Below the pieces are notes generated by a model, which did not search any database, had not been told where the DNA came from, and saw only the letters and a list, made by a program, of their open reading frames with translations. Made by a program: the position numbers and the translations under genes. From the NCBI GenBank assembly GCA_016938245.1, contig JAFGUY010000097.1, forward strand, positions 1 through 10,796: a stretch of 10,796 nucleotides of DNA. Reading direction: 5' to 3'. Position 1 is the first letter of the stretch, and every line of letters starts with the position of its first letter. This document shows, piece after piece, positions 1 to 6,000 of this stretch. This DNA comes from Candidatus Omnitrophota bacterium (GTDB taxonomy: Bacteria > Omnitrophota > Gorgyraeia > Gygaellales > Profunditerraquicolaceae).

Positions 1-60
1 GCCAATTTTACTCATAGACTTTTTGTCTCTTGAGAAAGAAGAAATTTTGTTATTTTTCAT
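1..60 (-). CDS. Start of an unidentified gene downstream of aspS, cut by the window edge
   Basis: The minus strand has an ATG at 60-58 that overlaps the aspS stop as ATGA. An open frame follows for exactly 20 codons to the window edge, reading MKNNKISSFSRDKKSMSKIG. The 4-base ATGA overlap is typical of translationally coupled operon genes, and guaB3/guaA in this window shows the same arrangement. No strong Shine-Dalgarno precedes the ATG. A second in-frame ATG at codon 16 (15-13) could be the true start. The fragment is polar and Lys/Ser-rich with no recognisable motif, so I give no function. The frame may be chance, since 20 open codons is little evidence by itself. Confidence 0.5.
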   Translation of the reverse strand, partial: MKNNKISSFSRDKKSMSKIG

Positions 61-1463
61 CTTGACATATTACCGCACGACTTTATTTTTACGGTTAAGT
101 TAAGTTCTTTTAACTGTTTACTATCTACATCCGAAGGCGCGCAGGTTAAAGGGCAGATCCCGGCGCTCGTCTTAGGAAAAGTTATAACTTCTCTAATACT
201 CTGCTCACCGGTAAGAATAGCAATAAGCCTGTCTATGCCAAAGGCAAAGCCTCCGTGAGGAGGCGCTCCGAACTTAAAAGCTTCTAATAAGAATCCGAAT
301 CGCTTCTTTGCTTCTTCAGGAGTTATTCCGATAATTTTAAATATTTTCTTCTGTAATTCTGGGGAGTGTATTCTGATTGACCCGGAACCTAATTCCACTC
401 CGTTTAAAACCAAATCATACGAGCGCGAATTTACCTTATCAGGAGAATTTTCCAATTTATCCAAATCTTCTTTTGCCGGGGCGGTAAAAGGATGGTGTTC
501 GCTCTCCCAATGTTTTTCTTCCTCATTGTATTTGAATAAAGGAAAATCAACTATCCAGGCAAAAGCGAACTCGCTCTTTAATTCCGGGCGCATATCGGGT
601 TTGTCGGTTTTATATTTCTCCTGTGCTTCTTTAAAAGTAAGGCGCGCAAAGGGAAGCTTTAATTCCAATCCCTTTAAATCTTTAAATATCTTAAAAAGTA
701 ATTCTTCTATCAGGGAGTAGATATCCTCTTCATTTACAAAGGAGATCTCAAGATCCAGCTGGGTAAATTCCGGCTGGCGGTCAGCCCTTAAATCTTCGTC
801 TCGGAAACACTTAGCTATCTGATAATATTTTTCAATTCCTGCAACCATAAGTATCTGTTTAAATAGCTGCGGAGACTGGGGCAAGGCATAAAACTGTCCC
901 GGGTTTAACCTTGAAGGAACGAGGTAATCACGCGCTCCTTCGGGAGTAGATTTAGTAAGCAGCGGGGTTTCGCATTCAAGGAAGCCCTTGGAATCCAGAT
1001 AACCGCGTATAACCTGATAAAGCCTGCTTCTTAAAATTATATTATTTAAAACTTTTTCGCGCCTTAAATCCAGATACCGGTACTTAAGCCGTATCTCTTC
1101 GGTTACATCAAGGTCATCGATTATTTCAAAAGGAAGGCTGGCGCTTGTATTTAAGATTTCAAGCTCTGATGCCAGCACCTCTATTTCTCCTGTAGGCATC
1201 TTAGGATTTATAGTCCCCTGCGGCCGCTTATTTACTATGCCTTTTAACTTAATTACAAATTCGCTCCTTAAGTCTTGCGCGAGGCTGTATGCGTCTTTTG
1301 ATTCTTTAGGGATAAAAACAACTTGGGTAAAACCATAACGGTCTCTTAAATCAATAAAGATTAATTTTCCGTGGTCGCGCCTTCTTGCAACCCAGCCGCA
1401 CAAAATTACCTCTTGGCCGCAGCTGGAGCCGGTAAGCTCGCCGCAGGTACGAGTCCTTAACAT
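57..1463 (-). CDS. aspS: Aspartyl-tRNA synthetase, bacterial type without the GAD insertion domain
   Basis: This class II synthetase charges tRNA-Asp, and perhaps tRNA-Asn, with aspartate in the cytoplasm. An N-terminal OB-fold anticodon-binding domain (about 1-105) carries CGWVARRRDHG and TGEIEV. The catalytic core has YRYLDLRR (128-135), motif 2 from FRDEDLRADRQPEFTQ (220-235) and motif 3 GFAFGIDRLIAILTG (405-419). It is 468 residues, against about 590 for typical bacterial AspRS. The loss is internal: TDKPDMR (286-292) is followed almost at once by WIVDFPLF (303-310), where bacterial enzymes normally carry a GAD domain of over 100 residues. Flanking motifs are intact, so this looks like a clean domain absence rather than decay. 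His31 and the PQG motif around Gly83 resemble non-discriminating AspRS rather than E. coli AspRS. The start overlaps the end of hisS by 7 bases, and AAAGGA lies 6 bases upstream of the ATG. Confidence 0.95.
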   Translation of the reverse strand: MLRTRTCGELTGSSCGQEVILCGWVARRRDHGKLIFIDLRDRYGFTQVVFIPKESKDAYSLAQDLRSEFVIKLKGIVNKRPQGTINPKMPTGEIEVLASELEILNTSASLPFEIIDDLDVTEEIRLKYRYLDLRREKVLNNIILRSRLYQVIRGYLDSKGFLECETPLLTKSTPEGARDYLVPSRLNPGQFYALPQSPQLFKQILMVAGIEKYYQIAKCFRDEDLRADRQPEFTQLDLEISFVNEEDIYSLIEELLFKIFKDLKGLELKLPFARLTFKEAQEKYKTDKPDMRPELKSEFAFAWIVDFPLFKYNEEEKHWESEHHPFTAPAKEDLDKLENSPDKVNSRSYDLVLNGVELGSGSIRIHSPELQKKIFKIIGITPEEAKKRFGFLLEAFKFGAPPHGGFAFGIDRLIAILTGEQSIREVITFPKTSAGICPLTCAPSDVDSKQLKELNLTVKIKSCGNMSR

Positions 1464-2695
1464 CTTAATTCCTTTGTTAAGTCCACCCGAGTTATCTCTC
1501 TCTGTTCTCCTGAAAGCATATTTTTTAAGGTAATTACCCCCTTTTTTATCTCATCTTCTCCTATGATCAGGGTAAATCTTGCCTTTAAGTCAGAGGACTT
1601 ACGCATTGCTCCTTTAATAGACTTTCCTTCATAATCCATATCCGCGGAAATTCCGTTTTCTCTTAAAGCGTATAAAACCTTTATTCCTTCTTCTTTAGCC
1701 TCTTTACCCAGCGTGATTACATATGCTAAAGTCTCTTTTTTCTCTGTTTCTTTTATTTCTTTTGCCAGCAAAAGCCTTTCTATACCTAAAGCAAAGCCTA
1801 TCGCTCCTACATCCGGCCCTTCAAGCTGACGGACTAAATTATTATACCTTCCTCCTGCCCCTATAGCATCCTGCGAGCCTAAATTACCATGGGTTATTTC
1901 AAAGACTGTCTGGGTATAATAATCCAGCCCCCGCACAAGATTTGGGTCAACCGTATATTTTATCTTCAACATATCCAGCCCCGACTTAACTGCATTAAAA
2001 TGCACTCTGCATTCTTCGCAGAGGCAGGTATCCTGAAGGCCGGCTTTCTTGACTATCTCCCTGCAAGTCTCTTTTTTGCAATCCAGGATCCTTAAGGCAT
2101 TATTCTTAAGCCTGTCTTTGCAGTCATCGCAAAGCTTTTCTCCTTTATCCTGAAGTTTATTGCGCAAAGAAGCGGTGATTTTAGCTTTATCCTTAGTGCA
2201 TCCTAAACTGTTAATTTTAATTGTATATCCGGTTATATTAAGGCTCCTTAAGAGTTTGTCGGCAAGAGATATTACTTCGATATCCAAAGAGGCATCATAA
2301 GACCCGATAGCCTCGCAACCGATATGGTTAAATTGCCTTAAGCGCCCTTTTTGCGGCCGCTCCAGCCTGAACATAGGGCCAAGATAGTATAATTTAGAGA
2401 AAGACGAAGTTTTATCAAGGTTATTCTCTATATAAGAACGTACGATTGAAGCTGTGCCTTCCGGGCGCAGCGCATAATCCTCATCTTTGTTGCGGATTAT
2501 AAACAGCTGCTTTTTTACGATCTCTGCGGATTCCCCGAGGGAACGGTTAAATAATCCGGCTTCTTCTATTAAGGGAGGGCGTATCTCTTCAAAATTATAA
2601 AGGGAAAATACCTTGCGGCTGGTCTCTTCTATTGCCTGCCAAATGAATGATTCTTTAGGCAGTATATCTTTTGTGCCTGATACTCTTTTGTACAT
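1457..2695 (-). CDS. hisS: Histidyl-tRNA synthetase
   Basis: This class II synthetase charges tRNA-His with histidine. Its 412 residues match the bacterial family. The N-terminus RVSGTKDILP is characteristic. Motif 2 is YLGPMFRLERPQKGRLRQF (104-122). The histidine-specific signatures are LVRGLDYYT (253-261, with catalytic Arg255) and GAGGRYNNL (279-287), and motif 3 is AIGFALGIERLLL (298-310). The C-terminal anticodon-binding domain covers roughly 325-412. A Cys-rich insertion at 189-229 has CDDC and CEEC pairs plus three more cysteines, which suggests a structural metal site. The gene starts 18 bases after the HU stop, and an in-frame TAA lies four codons upstream of the ATG, so a longer form is excluded. 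No Shine-Dalgarno is visible in that gap, so translation may depend on coupling to HU. It overlaps aspS, a common synthetase pairing in bacteria. Confidence 0.97.
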   Translation of the reverse strand: MYKRVSGTKDILPKESFIWQAIEETSRKVFSLYNFEEIRPPLIEEAGLFNRSLGESAEIVKKQLFIIRNKDEDYALRPEGTASIVRSYIENNLDKTSSFSKLYYLGPMFRLERPQKGRLRQFNHIGCEAIGSYDASLDIEVISLADKLLRSLNITGYTIKINSLGCTKDKAKITASLRNKLQDKGEKLCDDCKDRLKNNALRILDCKKETCREIVKKAGLQDTCLCEECRVHFNAVKSGLDMLKIKYTVDPNLVRGLDYYTQTVFEITHGNLGSQDAIGAGGRYNNLVRQLEGPDVGAIGFALGIERLLLAKEIKETEKKETLAYVITLGKEAKEEGIKVLYALRENGISADMDYEGKSIKGAMRKSSDLKARFTLIIGEDEIKKGVITLKNMLSGEQREITRVDLTKELRC

Positions 2696-2713
2696 ATAGA
2701 TTAGTTATGCAGG

Positions 2714-2986
2714 TTATTTTACTTTTTGCTTCATCTCTAAGCCGGATTTAAAGACTACTACTTTTCTCGGCGGGACTGGTATAACTTGATTGGTACGCGG
2801 GTTTCTTCCGGTTCTGCTTTTTCTCTGCTTAATCTTAAAGACCCCGAAATTACGTAACTCTATCTTTTCGCCTCTGACTAAGGCATCAATAATAGAATCA
2901 AAGGTCTTCTGGACTACGAGCTTTACGTTTATCTGTTTTAGGCCTGTTTCATCAGCGACCTTTAGAATGATGTCTTTTTTAGTCAT
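2714..2986 (-). CDS. HU/IHF family DNA-binding protein
   Basis: This is a small basic nucleoid protein that bends DNA as a dimer. Its 90 residues are the standard HU length. The N-terminal helical dimerisation region is about 1-40. It is followed by the family signature IELRNFGVFKIKQRKSRTGR (42-61) and the beta-arm tip RNPRTNQVIPVPPRK (61-75), which contains the intercalating-type proline at residue 63. The sequence does not let me separate HU from an IHF-like paralogue, so I give no symbol. The start is well supported: AGGAGG sits 8 bases upstream of the ATG. Unlike its neighbours it has its own near-consensus promoter, and a small hairpin lies just before its ribosome-binding site. That fits a gene needing far higher expression than dnaE upstream of it. 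hisS follows after 18 bases and is probably cotranscribed. Confidence 0.95.
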   Translation of the reverse strand: MTKKDIILKVADETGLKQINVKLVVQKTFDSIIDALVRGEKIELRNFGVFKIKQRKSRTGRNPRTNQVIPVPPRKVVVFKSGLEMKQKVK

Positions 2987-2994
2987 TGTTATAG

Positions 2995-3000
2995 CCTCCT
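2995..3000 (-). promoter_or_regulatory. Consensus Shine-Dalgarno site of the HU gene
   Basis: The minus strand reads AGGAGG followed by seven bases and the ATG at 2986. It is the strongest ribosome-binding site in the window and fixes the HU start. Confidence 0.85.
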
Positions 3001-3002
3001 TG

Positions 3003-3018
3003 CCCGCTTAAGCGCGGG
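3003..3018 (-). promoter_or_regulatory. Small GC hairpin in the HU leader
   Basis: The minus strand reads CCCGC-GCTTAA-GCGGG, a perfect 5-bp stem with a 6-base loop. It ends two bases before the Shine-Dalgarno and lies within the predicted HU transcript. No U-run follows it, so it is not an intrinsic terminator for dnaE transcripts. It may set mRNA stability or ribosome access. The stem is short, so function is uncertain. Confidence 0.45.
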
Positions 3019-3033
3019 TGTCATTTGCTAACT

Positions 3034-3062
3034 ATAATAACAGCAAAAAGTTACGATGTCAA
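3034..3062 (-). promoter_or_regulatory. Sigma70-type promoter for HU (and hisS-aspS), overlapping the dnaE 3' end
   Basis: On the minus strand the -35 is TTGACA (3062-3057), the spacer is exactly 17 bases and the -10 is TATTAT (3039-3034). The -35 matches consensus perfectly and the -10 matches five of six. The -35 coincides with the penultimate codons of dnaE (Leu-Thr), so coding and promoter functions share bases. The predicted transcription start is near 3027, giving a leader of about 40 bases that contains the hairpin and Shine-Dalgarno. Confidence 0.8.
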
Positions 3063-6000
3063 GAGTAATTTAAGGCGTTCTTCCCCTAAAAGGCCTTCTA
3101 TGTCCGTAATTAGCTTTTCAGACGGGGAAATATAAAAGTTCTCTCCCACGACTAATTGCACCCTGGATCTTGCCGGTGTATCTAAATTGAGGTATACCGG
3201 GATATCGCCGCGGGATGCAGCAAATATTTCCTTTAAAGTTTCAAATACGTTCTCCCTTAGCCCTGAAAGGTTTATGCTCATGCCGGAGATGAGCTTATAT
3301 GTTTCGTCAAAAGGGAAAAGGTCATTAACGAGTATTTTGGGTGTATCCTCTTTTAGGTTAAGGTTTCCCCTGACCAGCACTACTGTATTAGGCTGTATGT
3401 ATCGCGCTACTTTCTGATATGCACGGGGAAAAACCAGAAGCTCTATTGAACCTTCCAGGTCTTCGAGCTTAAGGATTGCCATCTTCTCCTGTTTTGAGCG
3501 GGTTATGGTATTTTTAATTTTAGAAATTAGCCCGACAATTTTTACTTCGTCTTCGTCATTATGTTCTTTAAGGTCGATTATTGATGATGAAGCAAAACGC
3601 TTTAGGGCCTTGGCATAACGCGCTAAGGGGTGGCCGCTGATATAGAACCCTAGCATATCTTTTTCAAAGGAGAGGAGTTGCGGTTCAGGCCACTCTTTAA
3701 CATGGGGGATATTATCATCCGGATGCTTAAATGCCCTCTGATTAGTATCTAAATCAAAGAAAGATAACTGCCCCTTAGCTTTTTCTTTTTGCGTTCGGGA
3801 GGCAGAGTCTAAAATAGCATCCAGCCCGGCAAACATCTGGGCGCGCGGCATTAAAAAAGAATCCATTGCCCCGCATTTTATCAGGCTCTCTAAAACTTTT
3901 CTATTGGCAAGCCTTAAATCAATCTTCTGGCAAAGGTCTTTAAGCGACGTAAAATGCCCGCAGGACCTGGCTTCAACTATTGAATCAACTGCGCCGTGCC
4001 CTACATTCTTAACCGCAAGAAGCCCGAAGCGGATTGTTTTTCCGTCCACAACCTTAAACAGGCCTTCGCTTTCATTGATATCCGGAGGTAATACCGCAAG
4101 GCCCATTCTTTGGGCTTCGCTGACGTATTCAACTATCTTATCAGTATTATCGCGCTCTGAAGTAAGAAGCGCAGTCATAAATTCAACCGGGTAATTGGCC
4201 TTTAGGAAAGCCGTGCGGTAAGATATAAGTGCGTAAGCTGTCGAATGTGAATTATGAACTATAATTCCATTGGCAATAAAATTATGTATCCCTTCGATCT
4301 CAAGATCGTAAGTTTTCCCCCTTCCTAAATATTCCACAGATAAAACCCTATCCCAGATAATATCAGCTTTCACTAACCTTAAGAGCTTGTCAGACTCAAA
4401 AAATTGCGCTAACTGCATTATTGTTTTTCTCCTAAAGCCTTTTTTATGCGGCTTAGTTTCCCCATAAAACTCCTTCATAGAAATTCCGGTTCTTTTCTCT
4501 ATATCTTTCCAAGTTAAGCCAAATTTCTCTTTTTCCAGCTTAACGATTTCTCTTATTTCGGCAGGCAGGGTATCTTTAGATTCTATCTCTAAAGGTACGA
4601 GTTTATAATAATTACGTAATTCTCCCATTTGCTTATCTTTTCCGATTATAAATGGGCAAATACGCTGGATGAATATATTTATACTGTTAGAGCCGAATAG
4701 ATACAGGGTATAACCGGTTTTTAGGTTGGAAACATTTTTATATGTATATTTAAATACTTTGCGTTTTAATTTTGAGGCAATGCCTAACCTTAATAAAAGG
4801 TCTTGCAGCTGCTGGCATAGTTTGTATGAAGATGTTGCGTAGAAAGGAACAGAGTTGCGCCCGGAAAACAGAAAACCATCTCCTGACCAAAGCCTTCCTA
4901 TAAATAACGCTAACTGCGCGTCATTCAAAGAAATAATCTCGTCCGGGATGAATTTTTCTGTCGCTTTTTTATAATCCAACCCCAGGCTCTCTATATACAG
5001 CCTTGCTCCGCATTTTTTATTGGCCATTGCCTTAAGCGCTATCGGATAATTTTCTTTAACATGGCCTTTATTCCATGCAAGAGAGCCCTTTAGAAACTTG
5101 TTATCCTTACCTGTTCCGGCGTATACTTCAAAACGGCCTCTTCTTTCGTATACAGTAGGTATAGTATTCTCAAACCCCTTAATATTCTTTACGAAATCAT
5201 TTATAAGAACCTTATCGTTGTTGTAGAAATAAATACCGCTTGGATGGCAAGTATTGCCTTCTGAAAGTATGCCTGCCAGCACGATTACTTTATATTCTTC
5301 TATGTTTGATTTCGTTTCTATCGGGAGAGCCCTGCATAAGCCGATTCGTTCACCAATAATTAAATCTCCTAAATTCTTCCAGCCCTTAAGGGTGAGAAGA
5401 GGATGATTTGATGTCGCGGTAATTTCTCTTCCTAAAGCGGTTTTTAGTTTATAGACCTGTTTAATACCGTTATAGAACACATTTTTTATCTTGGTTTTTA
5501 CAATCTTTAAATTATCGTCACAGCTTAGCGTGGATTTCACCGATTTTTTATTACTAAACAGTTCTTCTACGGTAATCATATTGCCTGTATCTGCGTCCGT
5601 TATTTTTGTTGAGCTTACGACACATTTATTAAATCCATAGCCGGAAAAATATTCAATTAAGTCGAATATCTTGGAGGCGGTTGATTCTTTGATCCCGTTT
5701 TTACTACAGCCATGGATAAAGTTGCTTCTTTGTTTTTCCATAACTTCGGGGATCTTTTTTCCCATAGCCTTACGCAATATATCTGCCTGCGCTAAGCTAA
5801 AACCGGCTAGTGAAGAGGCAGCCTGCATAATCTGCTCCTGATAGACCATAATCCCGTAAGTCTCTTTTAATATAGGTTCTAATTTCGGGTGTTCGTATTT
5901 AATAGGAACCAGGTTATGTTTGCGTTTCATAAAATCATTGAGCATCCCCGATCCTATGGGCCCCGGCCGGTATAAAGCCAGAAGCGCTACAAGGTCTTCG

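Noticed and set aside
62..90. TTGACA at 62-67 on the plus strand as an antisense promoter into aspS
   Set aside because: At 16-17 bases spacing the best -10 is TATTTT or worse, and the -35 match lies inside conserved aspS coding sequence. Chance is the simpler explanation.
554..596. Frameshift or pseudogene as the cause of the short AspRS
   Set aside because: The frame is continuous, motifs on both sides are intact and the missing segment corresponds neatly to one domain.
2696..2713. T-box leader for hisS
   Set aside because: Only 18 bases separate HU and hisS, far too short for a T-box.
3003..3018. Hairpin as an intrinsic terminator of the dnaE transcript
   Set aside because: No U-run follows on the minus strand; the sequence after the stem is purine-rich and contains the HU Shine-Dalgarno.
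3904..4194. Plus-strand open frame of 96 codons opposite dnaE
   Set aside because: Antisense to the C-extein of DnaE with no recognisable motif. The other plus-strand frames in the window are rejected for the same reason.
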